Origin: Olsenella massiliensis
GTDB lineage: Bacteria; Actinomycetota; Coriobacteriia; Coriobacteriales; Atopobiaceae
DNA length: 64,000 bases
Assembly (NCBI RefSeq): GCF_001457795.1
Contig: NZ_LN898210.1
Location: forward strand, 248,001 to 312,000
Reading direction: 5' to 3'
Shown here: positions 1 to 8,544 of the stretch, in pieces
How positions within the stretch are numbered: position 1 is the first letter of the stretch
Layout: each line of letters begins with the position of its first letter
Notes under the pieces: generated by a model
The model's database searches: none
The model's input: the letters and a program-made list of their open reading frames with translations, nothing else
Told to the model about the DNA's origin: nothing
Program-made: the position numbers and the translations under genes

Positions 1-184
1 CTAATTATTACTCTTTTTGCTTGTTCTTGTACGTCTTTTTATGAAAACCCGTTCACCGAAAAATCAACAATATATGACACAAATCAAAAAGAATCTCACA
101 TAAACAAAAAAGAAACGTGTAATATCAGGCAATGTACTATGTGTTCTTGTTGATAGATGTTGATTTTGAGAGGTGGTGAATTCA
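1..184 (+). promoter_or_regulatory. AT-rich leader of the PTS/aldolase operon
   Basis: This stretch is far more AT-rich than the rest of the window and holds no ORF. Just before the first gene the heptamer TGTTGAT is directly repeated (about 148-163), and its complement ATCAACA occurs near 63-69, so it could carry an operator. A strong ribosome binding site, GAGAGGTGG (168-176), sits 8 bases before the ATG at 185. I could not place a convincing -35/-10 pair. Confidence 0.4.
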
Positions 185-901
185 ATGAAACAGATATTCA
201 TGTCTGAAAAGGAGGCTCGTCAGGCAATTGTCGAAGTAGGAAGGCGCATGTATGGTCATGGCTATGTCGTCACTAACGACGGTAACATTTCCGTCCGGAC
301 TTCTCGATCGGAGATAGTTGTTACGCCGACTGGTGTTTCCAAGGGATTCATGACGCCAGAGATGATGGTGAAGATGAATCTAGATGGCGAAGTGCTTGAT
401 GCAAAGGACACAAAGCCTTCCAGCGAAGTGAAAATGCATCTGCGTGTCTACGCAGAAGACGACAATGTGACGGCGGTTGTCCATGCGCACCCCATCTACG
501 CGACGTCCTATGCAATTGCGGGCATTCCGCTGGATGAACCGATTTTGTCTGAAGCGATGCTCCAAATAGGAGCTGTGCCTATTGCAAAATATGCGAAGCC
601 CGGAACATATGATGTTCCGGATGGCATCGCGGCGTTCGTGAAGGGCTATGGGGCAGTACTTCTCTCGAACCATGGCGCCCTGACATGGGGGACGACGCTC
701 GGTGAAGCATTTTCCCGCATGGAGGTGCTCGAGAACTATGCACATATCAGCTTTGTTGTAGGCCTGCTCGGTGGTGGACGAGGTCTTGATGCGGAACAGG
801 TAGCCGGGCTGGCCGGAATCCGGAAAGAGATGGGTCTTGCGGCGATTTCCATGCCCGTGGGTCGGCAAGAAAAGGAAAACGGAGAAGACCTGATTCCGTA
901 A
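185..901 (+). CDS. Class II aldolase (FucA/AraD family), first copy
   Basis: A 238-residue class II aldolase/adducin-family protein, expected to be a cytoplasmic zinc enzyme cleaving or epimerising a sugar phosphate. The family's metal-site residues are visible: Glu81 in SSEVKMH, His100 and His102 in VVHAHP, and His163 in SNHGAL. The glycine-rich GNIS phosphate-binding loop lies near residue 33. ATG 185 is preferred to the in-frame GTG at 173 because the GAGAGGTGG ribosome binding site is correctly spaced only for 185. It heads an operon with a galactitol-type PTS and a second, divergent aldolase. The substrate (L-fuculose-1-P, L-ribulose-5-P or another ketose phosphate) cannot be read from sequence. 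Confidence 0.9.
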   Translation: MKQIFMSEKEARQAIVEVGRRMYGHGYVVTNDGNISVRTSRSEIVVTPTGVSKGFMTPEMMVKMNLDGEVLDAKDTKPSSEVKMHLRVYAEDDNVTAVVHAHPIYATSYAIAGIPLDEPILSEAMLQIGAVPIAKYAKPGTYDVPDGIAAFVKGYGAVLLSNHGALTWGTTLGEAFSRMEVLENYAHISFVVGLLGGGRGLDAEQVAGLAGIRKEMGLAAISMPVGRQEKENGEDLIP

Positions 902-954
902 ACGTCACGGATTCTGCAGGTGCGCGCAACGAATGTGGTGAGGGGTATTTCGAA

Positions 955-1407
955 ATGCTGTTGAGGAAAGAACTTGTCTATGTCAATCTCAAAGCTTTGT
1001 CAAGAGAGGACTTACTTCGAAAGCTTGCAGGTGAATTTCTGAAAGAGGGGTTGGTCAAGCCGTCTTTTCCCCAGGCGATCCTTGACAGGGAGGCAGTTTA
1101 TCCCACAGGACTTCCTGCTGTTGCGTTTGATATAGCCATTCCTCATTGTGCAGCTTCGAATGTCAACGAAACGTCTATGGCGGTTGCTACCCTGGAACAT
1201 CCTGTGGAATTCCAGCAGATGGGGTCAGCAGATATAACGCTGCATCCTGAAGTCGTTTTCATGCTTGCCATCCAGGATCCCGGCAAGCAGTTGGAGATGC
1301 TCCAAAAGATCATGGGAATCATACAGGATCGCGGGCTGCTCGAAAAGATTCGCAGCTCGAAGAATGCCGATGAGCTGTATGGTTTGCTGTCGCCAAAGGT
1401 CAATTAA
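955..1407 (+). CDS. PTS EIIA component, fructose/galactitol (GatA) type
   Basis: A 150-residue single-domain EIIA of the mannitol/fructose/galactitol superfamily. It takes phosphate from HPr and passes it to EIIB. The active histidine is His64 in the AIPHC motif, where the family has AIPH. Length matches GatA. It lies 53 bases after the first aldolase and 46 bases before EIIB, so it is co-transcribed. Because the best fit is to the galactitol branch, a hexitol or pentitol-like substrate is plausible, but this is inference. Confidence 0.9.
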   Translation: MLLRKELVYVNLKALSREDLLRKLAGEFLKEGLVKPSFPQAILDREAVYPTGLPAVAFDIAIPHCAASNVNETSMAVATLEHPVEFQQMGSADITLHPEVVFMLAIQDPGKQLEMLQKIMGIIQDRGLLEKIRSSKNADELYGLLSPKVN

Positions 1408-1453
1408 GGTCAGGCTGTCGGAAGGACCGGCAAAAGCGAGAAAGGAAGCAATC

Positions 1454-1756
1454 ATGCTCAAGAAAGTAAAGTTCCTGTCAGTGTGCGGTTCAGGTGTGGT
1501 GACCTCCCACATGATGGCCAATAAAATCGTCGACATGCTCTCTGATGAGGGCTATGACGCAGAAGCTGACGAATGCAACCCCTCCGAGCTCGATGGATAT
1601 CTGATGCGCGGAAACTATGATTTCATTGCCAATTCGAGCCCCATTGGCGACGCGCATGGAGTGCCTGCATTCTCCGCAATGGGCCTCATCACGGGACTGG
1701 GAGACGAGGAGTTTTTGAAGCAGGTGCTTAATCTTCTTCAGAAAAAAGACAAGTAA
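1454..1756 (+). CDS. PTS EIIB component, galactitol (GatB) type
   Basis: A 100-residue EIIB protein. The phosphorylated cysteine is Cys11 in the loop SVCGSGVVTS near the N-terminus, the normal P-loop of GatB-like EIIB. It relays phosphate from EIIA to the sugar bound at EIIC. ATG 1454 is preceded by AAAGGAAG (1441-1448). A longer in-frame reading from 1265 would run through most of the EIIA gene and is not credible. Stop at 1756 and the EIIC start at 1804 are 47 bases apart. Confidence 0.9.
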   Translation: MLKKVKFLSVCGSGVVTSHMMANKIVDMLSDEGYDAEADECNPSELDGYLMRGNYDFIANSSPIGDAHGVPAFSAMGLITGLGDEEFLKQVLNLLQKKDK

Positions 1757-1803
1757 GTGCTTTTGCTCGGGCAGCAAGCTTGGATATAACAGAAAGGGAA
1801 AGA

Positions 1804-3228
1804 ATGGACGCATTCCTCAATGCCTTGAATCTGTTCTTCACGACATTCAAGGCTGCCGTTTTTGTTCCTGTATTCATTTTCATCATTGCCCTTGCCATGG
1901 GCGTAAAACCCAAGAAGGCCTTCTTCTCTGCGCTGTCAGCTGGTGTAGGCCTTGAGGGCTTTTCGCTCGTTATCGGCACGTATAGCCCGATTCTCCAGCC
2001 TATCGTCGACAACATGATCAATTCGGTTGGTATCAATCTTCCTGTCGTTGATCTTGGCTGGCAGACTACTTCCATCATTGCCTATTCCTATCAGGTTGGC
2101 ATGATCTACATTGCAGTTGCAATTGCCCTGCAGGTCATTCTCTATCTTGCAAAATTCACGACCATTTTCCAGGCAGGAGACCTCTGGAACAACTACTCGT
2201 ACTTTGCATGGGGTTCCTGCCTGTTTGTACTCACGGGTAATTTCTGGCTTGCAATGGCATGCATGATCGTACAGCAGCTCTACACGCTGCTCTGCACCGA
2301 AATAATCGCTAAGCGTTGGTCTACCTACTACGGTTATCCCAACTGCTCCATTGCGTCTCTTCACACTGCAACCTGTGGCATTATCGCGGTTCCCCTAAAT
2401 CTTCTTCTTGATAAGCTCGGCCTCTACAAGACCAATGCTGATCCCCAGACCCTTCGCCAGAAGCTCGGCTTCATCGGCGAGCCTATGACCCTTGGTCTAT
2501 TCCTTGGGCTTCTGATTGGCGTCATTGGCGACTTCAATAAGTTGGGAGAGCTTGCTACTTGGGGAGAGATTACGACTTGCGGCATCGCCACGGCAGCTGT
2601 TATGGCAGTGTTTCCGAAAGTATCCGGCATCTTTGCCGGATCTTTCTCGGCCATTACCGAAGCCGGCAAGAAGAAGATGAAGAAGGCCGGAGCCAGCAAT
2701 CGTGAGTGGTATCTTGCCGTCAACGATGCTACGGGCTACGGCGAGGCCGCAACGCTAATCACCGGCATCTTGCTTATGCCGGTTACGCTGCTTGTCGCAT
2801 TCATCCTGCCGGGCAACCTCACGCTTCCAATGCTCGATCTCGTTGCTATTCCGTATATCATCCAGCCTTTCGTTGCCTGCTCCAACGGAAACATTGTCAA
2901 GTCGTTCATCGGTGGCTTGGTTTTTATGATTATCGACCTGTACTGCTGCTCGTTGACAGGCGCTGCATTCACGCAGGTGGCAATCTCTACCGGCATTGAT
3001 ATTGGCTCCTACGGCATGATTACCTCCCTTGTCATCCTTGGACAGCCAGTCGGAGCCATCATCTTCCTGGCATTTCTTAGCCAGAACCCCATTATTATTG
3101 CGATCGTGATTGCCATCTACGCCGTTTGCTACATTCTCGTTCACAAGAACATGGCATCCATCCATGAATTTATCGAGAACTCTGCAGTGAACCACCAGAT
3201 TGGTGCTCCAACAGCGACGGTCGAATAG
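1804..3228 (+). CDS. PTS EIIC permease, galactitol (GatC) type
   Basis: A 474-residue polytopic membrane protein of the galactitol EIIC family, forming the sugar channel of the PTS whose EIIA and EIIB lie just upstream. It has many hydrophobic segments from residue 10 to about 455 and a conserved cytoplasmic region around residues 270-310 (GSFSAITEAGKKKMKKAG). ATG 1804 follows AGAAAGGGAAAG and is preferred over the TTG at 1780, which would put the ribosome binding site inside the gene. GC content is lower than in the genes after 6 kb, like the rest of this operon. Confidence 0.9.
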   Translation: MDAFLNALNLFFTTFKAAVFVPVFIFIIALAMGVKPKKAFFSALSAGVGLEGFSLVIGTYSPILQPIVDNMINSVGINLPVVDLGWQTTSIIAYSYQVGMIYIAVAIALQVILYLAKFTTIFQAGDLWNNYSYFAWGSCLFVLTGNFWLAMACMIVQQLYTLLCTEIIAKRWSTYYGYPNCSIASLHTATCGIIAVPLNLLLDKLGLYKTNADPQTLRQKLGFIGEPMTLGLFLGLLIGVIGDFNKLGELATWGEITTCGIATAAVMAVFPKVSGIFAGSFSAITEAGKKKMKKAGASNREWYLAVNDATGYGEAATLITGILLMPVTLLVAFILPGNLTLPMLDLVAIPYIIQPFVACSNGNIVKSFIGGLVFMIIDLYCCSLTGAAFTQVAISTGIDIGSYGMITSLVILGQPVGAIIFLAFLSQNPIIIAIVIAIYAVCYILVHKNMASIHEFIENSAVNHQIGAPTATVE

Positions 3229-3266
3229 CGGTTTTCCGACGTTATCAAAGAAGGAGACTCGTTTCC

Positions 3267-3938
3267 ATGCCTTCATCTAAAGATGTGAAGCCCGATCTTC
3301 AGGAGCTTGTTAGACTCTCGGGTGTCCGGATGATTGATTCTGGTCTTACTGTGGCAACTTGGGGCAACATCAGCTGTTGCGACAGAGAGACGGGCCTGAT
3401 GTATATCACGCCCAGCGGTATGAACTACCATGAGATAGTCTATGATGATATCAATGTATACGATTTAAAAGGCAACCTTGTCCAAGGCCATCGTCGTCCG
3501 TCTATCGAGCACGATATGCATCGCGGCATGTACAATGCGCGCCCCGAGATATCGGCTTGTGTGCATACCCATCCCATTTTTTCAACCGTATTTTCGTCGA
3601 TGGGTGAGAACATTCCCATTAACCTTCACGATGAAGCAGCGCAGGCGTTAGGTGATACCGTGCGCTGTGCGGACTACTGCCTTCCGGGGACGATCGATCT
3701 GGCAAGTGCTGTAGTGAGGGCCATGGGGGAAAAGGCAAATGCATGCCTGCTCCGGAATCATGGAGCCGTGTGCATTGGTGAAGATATGGACGGTGCGTTC
3801 AAAGTTTCGACTGTCCTTGAAATGGTCGCGGAGATTTATTGGCGCATTCGCGCTACAGGTAGCACCTATGTCCCCATATCTGATGAAAACGTCGCTGCGA
3901 TGCAAATGTTTGTCAAGACTAAGTACGGCCAGTATTAG
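3267..3938 (+). CDS. Class II aldolase (FucA/AraD family), second copy
   Basis: A 223-residue class II aldolase, clearly a paralogue rather than a duplicate of the first gene of the operon. The metal ligands are present: His100 and His102 in CVHTHP, His165 in RNHGAV, and Glu81 in SIEHDMH. The WGNIS phosphate loop is at about residue 32. AAGGAGAC precedes the ATG by about 11 bases. Two dissimilar class II aldolases in one PTS operon suggest two sequential steps (for example epimerisation then cleavage) or two related substrates. That division of labour is inferred, not shown. Confidence 0.9.
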   Translation: MPSSKDVKPDLQELVRLSGVRMIDSGLTVATWGNISCCDRETGLMYITPSGMNYHEIVYDDINVYDLKGNLVQGHRRPSIEHDMHRGMYNARPEISACVHTHPIFSTVFSSMGENIPINLHDEAAQALGDTVRCADYCLPGTIDLASAVVRAMGEKANACLLRNHGAVCIGEDMDGAFKVSTVLEMVAEIYWRIRATGSTYVPISDENVAAMQMFVKTKYGQY

Positions 3939-3959
3939 ATTTGCATGGAGAGACAGGCC

Positions 3960-4505
3960 ATGAAGTATACATATAAGTTCAAAATTGATGTGCCTACTTT
4001 TCGGAAGGCGCTGTATTTCAATGCCTTTGCTCGTAACCGTGCTCAGCTGGGATTTGTGGCCGCTGCATGGGCAGGAGCTGCAGTCCTTGCCGGTTTGGAC
4101 CTATTTGGCAGGCTAGAACTTACCAATGTTGTCCAGATTTGCTACATCGTGGTACTTCTCTCAATGCCGCTTCTTATCTTCTCGTGCGAGCGCGGGTGGC
4201 GTGAATATCGGGATAGTGGGCTGCAAGAACGCGAACGAAGCGTTTCTGTCAGTGAAGACTGGGTGAAGTTTTGCATAAGTGGAGATGCAAATTCAGATAA
4301 GGTCGAGTGGCATAATATATCTGCTATTTTCGAACTTTTTGATGAGTTCGTCATCTACCGTGATGCCGATCAGATGGTTGTTCTCCCAAAATCAGTGATT
4401 AGTAATGAGGATATGCTAGTTCTACGCAGCCTGTTCATCAGGAAGTTGGGAAGAAGCTATAAGCTGCGAGCTTCTGTACCTGAAGGAGCATGTATTAAAG
4501 CATGA
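3960..4505 (+). CDS. YcxB-like membrane protein
   Basis: A 181-residue protein of the YcxB-like type. It has a short N-terminal strand region, two hydrophobic segments (about residues 27-50 and 55-75), and then a soluble C-terminal part. The C-terminal part has the family pattern of an EW/HNISAIFE stretch and a VVLPKS motif. The function of the family is unknown. ATG 3960 follows GGAGAG with 8-base spacing, so it is preferred over ATG 3945. It is 21 bases after the second aldolase and is the last gene of the operon; a terminator begins 29 bases beyond its stop. Confidence 0.75.
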   Translation: MKYTYKFKIDVPTFRKALYFNAFARNRAQLGFVAAAWAGAAVLAGLDLFGRLELTNVVQICYIVVLLSMPLLIFSCERGWREYRDSGLQERERSVSVSEDWVKFCISGDANSDKVEWHNISAIFELFDEFVIYRDADQMVVLPKSVISNEDMLVLRSLFIRKLGRSYKLRASVPEGACIKA

Positions 4506-4534
4506 TGACGAACGGGGATTGATCCAATTTCGGA

Positions 4535-4565
4535 GCAGAGGGGCTGTATGCCTCTCTGCTTTTTG
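4535..4565 (+). terminator. Intrinsic terminator of the PTS/aldolase operon
   Basis: A 9-bp stem, GCAGAGGGG pairing with CCTCTCTGC (one G-U pair), closes a 7-base loop and is followed by TTTTTGCTTT. It lies 29 bases after the YcxB-like stop, so it fits as the end of the six-gene transcript. Confidence 0.8.
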
Positions 4566-5323
4566 CTTTATTACATTTTTACCTATGTTGTCGTCCTCTT
4601 GGCTGAGAAGTCCGGCTTACTGAACTCGAGAAAGGTCCATGGTCTCGAAGTGGGTGGTGTTTCTCTGGAACCGGATGGCGGATTGAGCCATTGAGGGATG
4701 CGTTATTGGGTTGCTTTTCCACCAGTCGAGTATCTCTCGCTGCTCTTTTTGCAGAGCCTCCTGCCATGGTCTTCATCTCCCACGCGCCGAAATGCTCGCT
4801 GAGTTCATGGAAATCTACTGCATCCATTTCTGTTATTAAGGGTTTAACTGGAACTGGAGCTGCGAAATCTATGCAAAACCCCAAGCATCTCGATAGCCTC
4901 TCATGTAATTCCAAAGACGTATGATCCGCATAGATTTTAAAACTTGCTGTCCATGACATTTACAGGGATTACAGGACGAGGACCAGAAATACGAGACAGG
5001 AAGCTGCTGCTTGCGACTGACAGTATGTGATCCGGAGCACAGTTGTTTTTGTCCCTCGAGCCTCCAGGCCCTCCAAGCTGCTGACTCTCCAAGATGTCTA
5101 GGGTTCCGTTCCCAATGAGAGCGGCTTATAAGCTTTGCTGTCATATGGATGCTAAAAATTTGGAAATTTGTCAGTTTTAAACATAATAAGTTGATTTGTA
5201 TGGCAATCAAAAATGTTCCAGCGACAAGCGCATGGCATGCAGGCTATCGCGTAATTCCTGGATTCTGCGAATTGTTTCATCCTCACGGATGCTCGAGGTT
5301 TCTTTCATGATGCCCTCGTGCTA
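4566..5323. other. Gene-poor, decayed stretch
   Basis: No intact gene is supported here. ORFs on both strands are short, mutually antisense, lack ribosome binding sites and do not show the codon bias of real genes nearby. The longest minus-strand reading (4579-4959) contains a protein-like run but I recognise no family. A 33-codon minus-strand reading (5308 down to about 5207) overlaps the end of the ogt relic. Base composition is intermediate between the PTS operon and the GC-rich core. It looks like a graveyard of dead genes. Confidence 0.45.
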
Positions 5324-5915
5324 AAGGTAATCTTTTCATCGATGCCGCTGCTGAAGTTTGTCAGGTTGTCGTTGATTCCAATGACGCAGTGGCAGGCAAC
5401 AATGACGGGATAGATGTTGCGGATGATGGCACCTCCGACGACATGAGGAGACAAGCGCCTTCCTATCTTTTTTCATGATGTCCTTGGTTATGTCGCCGTG
5501 GGTCATTGTTTTGCCGCAGGGAATAGCGAGCTGGACAGTGCGGACACTTCTCTGGACTTGGTGCCGCATGGCGCCAAGGGAGGTTCTCAGGGATCGGGAC
5601 GCCTGTCTGCAAAATGGCGGTCCAGTCTGTCTCGCTCCTTCTGCAGAATGTCCAGATCGTTTCTGCTTTCCATCGTGTCGCCCAGGCCAAATCCGAAACG
5701 GTGGGCGCTGCCGACGATGGGGTGGGGCATCCCCTGAAATACACAGGCCATTCTTCCTGTTGGCCAGGCATGCCTTTACGACCGTCCTCTAGACGGCATC
5801 CGTCTTGGCTCGTGCGTCTGTTCCTGCTCCCGGCGTCTCTCGCCCGGAAGGATGCAGACGGAAATATCCGTCGCATTTCATGTGCAGAGGATGGTCCATG
5901 GTGCAGAAGCCTGCT
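5324..5915 (-). pseudogene. ogt: Decayed O6-alkylguanine-DNA alkyltransferase (ogt)
   Basis: Reading the minus strand and allowing frameshifts gives the hallmarks of Ogt in order. First is a FCTMDHPL N-terminus (near 5884-5912), then a LDRHFADRRPD-like helix, then GTK-x-QRSV and IPCGKTMTHGDITK (the family IPxGxTxTYGdIA). Last are VGGAIIRN and VACHCVIGINDNLTNF followed by SGIDEKI (family PCHRVIGxxGxLTGYxGG). The alkyl-acceptor Cys survives but PCHR is degraded to ACHC, and the pieces lie in different frames with stops. The gene is dead. An intact, shorter MGMT-like protein is encoded at 9756. Confidence 0.55.
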
Positions 5916-6142
5916 GCCGGTCGAGAAATATCGGATGTGGGATCCCAGCTGCTGTCATTATTATGGTGTGGAAAGAGACAATGTGAAAGCCTCTTCGTTA
6001 CGTTCGAGAGTGCATATGCATCCGTTATCGGTTGCAAGAATAGGAGATGCTCAGAGACTCCTGGCGCAGCGGGTGTCGGAAGGGCAACCCCCCTTTACTC
6101 ATGATTTCAATTGCCGAACCGTCATCGCGTTCGAGCAGCCCT

Positions 6143-6469
6143 TTAGTCTACCGACATGGGAGCCGTGCTTAAGCGTCCGAGATTCGAGATCTCCAGCACA
6201 CACTTCGCTCGTTTGGCAAAGAAGAGCGCCCGGTACGCGCATGCTGTAAAGAGATAGGACCCCCGCGAGAGGTACCGCATGGCCTTGGCCTTGGGAAACG
6301 CGATTTGCCTTTTTGGGGTGAGCTTCGGCTTCTTGATCATCCGTACATCCACCATCTCCACCCTTCCGACGTGTTTCGCGGCCGCCTCGGCCCTGGTCGA
6401 GCTGCAGTCGGGGATGAGGGCGACGCCTCGCGCGTCCTGGACCACATCCAGGTGCTCATGCCCCTTCAA
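6143..6469 (-). CDS. Small basic hypothetical, or displaced C-terminus of the CHAD protein
   Basis: A 108-codon reading beginning with TTG, rich in Lys/Arg (MIKKPKLTPKRQ, FPKAKAMRYL) and with very high G/C in third codon positions, so it is probably coding. It overlaps the end of the CHAD gene by 14 bases in another frame. Removing one base from the C run at 6461-6464 would fuse the two into one protein of about 517 residues. Either it is a separate, translationally coupled gene (AGGGGGG lies just before the TTG), or it is the true C-terminus of the CHAD protein cut off by an indel. No family recognised. Confidence 0.4.
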   Translation of the reverse strand: MKGHEHLDVVQDARGVALIPDCSSTRAEAAAKHVGRVEMVDVRMIKKPKLTPKRQIAFPKAKAMRYLSRGSYLFTACAYRALFFAKRAKCVLEISNLGRLSTAPMSVD

Positions 6470-7694
6470 AGAGCCCCCCTGTCGCCCTCCACGTCTTGAG
6501 GCCTTCCATCAGCACGTGCTCGTCGGCCGCCTGTCTCTCCGCCATGTGCTCGAGCTCCGCGCACCACGTCTGACCCGCGCTGCAGGCCAGCCTCCCCAGC
6601 AACTGCTGGTTGGTGCGGGCGTCGCAGAGCTCCCCCAGGCGCGTCTGCAGCTCCTTGAGTCGTGGTTCCGTCCCCTCGAGGGACTCGGGGCATCCGAGGC
6701 TCTCGATGACGTACCGCAGCCGCTTTGTGGCCTTCCTGAGCTCGTGCGTTGCCGTGACGTTCGCAAAGTCATGGGCGTCGAGTCGCAGCTGGAGGTTGAG
6801 GGCCTCATTAAGACAGGTCTCGTCCCCATGGCGCGCCAGGGCGTCCTCGTCGAGCTCGAGCGCGCCGAGGGCTTCGCGCAGGGAGCCGAGCCTGGTGGGC
6901 AGCGTCCCGTCCACCATCGCGTCGAGAAACCCCTCCATAGACGTCGCACGTCGCTGCATCAGCCTCGTGACCAATGCCCGCGCTGCGTCCGTCGTCAGCT
7001 GTCCCGCCTCTTCCGCCTCCTTCAGGCGTGCGCACAGCACGTCGGTCTCGCGCACGTCCGATAGGCTTCGTGCGAGATCGCGCAGGATCTGGCGCGCCTG
7101 GCGGTTGGGGGCACTCCTTGTCCACGGCCGCATGAAGTCAAGCAGGGAGCGCAGGGTTCGTGCCCTCACCCGCACGTCATGAACGGACTCCCCGTCGCCG
7201 CCCTGAAGGAGGCGCAGGAGTGCCGCGCGAAGTGCTCGTTCCAGCTCGTCCAGGTGTCGTGTCGCTGACGTCTCGGCATGCTCGCGCGTCGCTGACGAGC
7301 GAAAGAGGTGCGTCCGCCCGCTCTCGTCGATGCTCCAGCGAACCTGAGAGGAGGGTGCGTCGCCATCCAGGTCGAGCAGCACGGCAATGCGGTCTGACCC
7401 TCCCGTCGAGCAGAGGCAGCGATACGTCTTTCTGAACAGCCTTCGCGGCTGTATGACGGCAAGCCGCCCTTCATAGCCCATGACGGCGGCGAGGACCTCC
7501 CCCAGGCCGGGGCCGGGCGCACGCTGCAGCCGTGAGCCGGGTGGCAGCAGGCCCTCGCCGGGCTCCGCCGACGCGAGCCAGCGGGTCGGCAGGTCGCCCG
7601 CAAGCAGCGAGCAGCGCCTGAGCAGCTCTTCCGAAGAGACGGCATGTCCCGACGTCCGCCGTGGCTCTGTGAGGAACAAGACCCAATGGTCCAT
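6456..7694 (-). CDS. CHAD domain protein
   Basis: A 412-residue protein. An N-terminal part of about 165 residues (unrecognised) is followed by a CHAD domain. The paired histidine/arginine helices typical of CHAD are visible: HDVRVRARTLRSLLDF near residue 170 and HELRKATKRLRYVIES about 150 residues later. CHAD proteins are known to bind polyphosphate; the partner here is unknown. ATG 7694 has AAGGGGGG just upstream; the longer reading to 8000 lacks a start signal and runs under the sigma-factor promoter region. It is divergent from the ECF sigma gene and is the only clear minus-strand gene left of 21.3 kb. Confidence 0.85.
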   Translation of the reverse strand: MDHWVLFLTEPRRTSGHAVSSEELLRRCSLLAGDLPTRWLASAEPGEGLLPPGSRLQRAPGPGLGEVLAAVMGYEGRLAVIQPRRLFRKTYRCLCSTGGSDRIAVLLDLDGDAPSSQVRWSIDESGRTHLFRSSATREHAETSATRHLDELERALRAALLRLLQGGDGESVHDVRVRARTLRSLLDFMRPWTRSAPNRQARQILRDLARSLSDVRETDVLCARLKEAEEAGQLTTDAARALVTRLMQRRATSMEGFLDAMVDGTLPTRLGSLREALGALELDEDALARHGDETCLNEALNLQLRLDAHDFANVTATHELRKATKRLRYVIESLGCPESLEGTEPRLKELQTRLGELCDARTNQQLLGRLACSAGQTWCAELEHMAERQAADEHVLMEGLKTWRATGGLFEGA

Positions 7695-7992
7695 GGCGCA
7701 CCCCCCTTGCACGGTCGTTTCGCATGGCCTCGGCCGTTCGCGCTCATGCCTCAAGTATCGCCCTTGGTCGGGCACCAAAGGCGCGCATGCGGGGGAGAGG
7801 CGCGGCGGCGTCGGGGAAGGCGACACAGCCCCGGCCCGCGCGACGATCGCGTCGCAGGATGAGGGGCTGCGGGCGCATCGGCGAGTGACATCGGCGTTCT
7901 TGTCAGCTTTGGCACCGTGCGTCGTGTCATACGTAGAGAGGGTCCCTGCTCGGGTATGACGACGAAAAAGAAGGCATGTGCGCGGAGGAAGC

Positions 7993-8544
7993 ATGTTCAC
8001 ACTGACGAGAGATTCCGCCCGACGGGGCCGACGGAAGCGAGGACGAGCCGAGCAGCTGGTGGAGGCCTATGCCGACCTCATTCTGCGCCTGAGCTACAGC
8101 TACCTGCGCTCCACGCAGGACGCGGAGGACATCTGCCAGACGGTGCTGCTTCGGCTTCTCATGACCGACCCGCCCATACGCGACGAGGAGCATGAGCGAG
8201 CCTGGGTCATTCGCACCACGGCAAACGCCTGCAAGGACGTCCTTAAGTCAGCCCGACATCGTCGGGTGGTGGCACTTGACGCCATCGGCGAGGTCCAAGG
8301 CCCGGCGACGGACGACCCCGCCGAGCTCGCGAGCGACGCGGGCGCGGAGGCGCTCGCCGCCGTTATGGAGCTGCCCGACGTCTACCGCGAGGCGGTGCAC
8401 CTGCACTACGTGGAGGGATGCCCCATAAGGGAGGTCGCCCGCCTCACGGACTCTACGGAGGCGGCCGTCACCAAGCGTCTGAGCAGGGCACGCAAGATGC
8501 TGCGCACAAGATTGGGGGAAGACCATGGCCGAGCCGATGGATGA
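7993..8544 (+). CDS. ECF-type RNA polymerase sigma factor
   Basis: A 183-residue sigma-70 family protein with only regions 2 and 4. Region 2 covers about residues 18-85 (YADLILRLSYSYLRSTQDAEDICQ shows the core-binding helix). Region 4 covers about 125-175 (LPDVYREAVHLHYVEG, then the helix-turn-helix SIREVA-like PIREVARLTDSTEAAV). CGGAGGA precedes ATG 7993, which is preferred over the upstream GTG at 7978. The next gene overlaps its end by 20 bases and encodes a single-span membrane protein, the usual sigma/anti-sigma arrangement. Confidence 0.93.
   Translation: MFTLTRDSARRGRRKRGRAEQLVEAYADLILRLSYSYLRSTQDAEDICQTVLLRLLMTDPPIRDEEHERAWVIRTTANACKDVLKSARHRRVVALDAIGEVQGPATDDPAELASDAGAEALAAVMELPDVYREAVHLHYVEGCPIREVARLTDSTEAAVTKRLSRARKMLRTRLGEDHGRADG

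Noticed and set aside
1265-1453. N-terminal extension of the EIIB gene
   Set aside because: It overlaps the EIIA gene in another frame and precedes a well-placed ribosome binding site for ATG 1454.
4579-4959. Minus-strand ORF as a real gene
   Set aside because: It reads somewhat protein-like but has no ribosome binding site, no recognisable family and lies in decayed DNA; left in the gene-poor entry.
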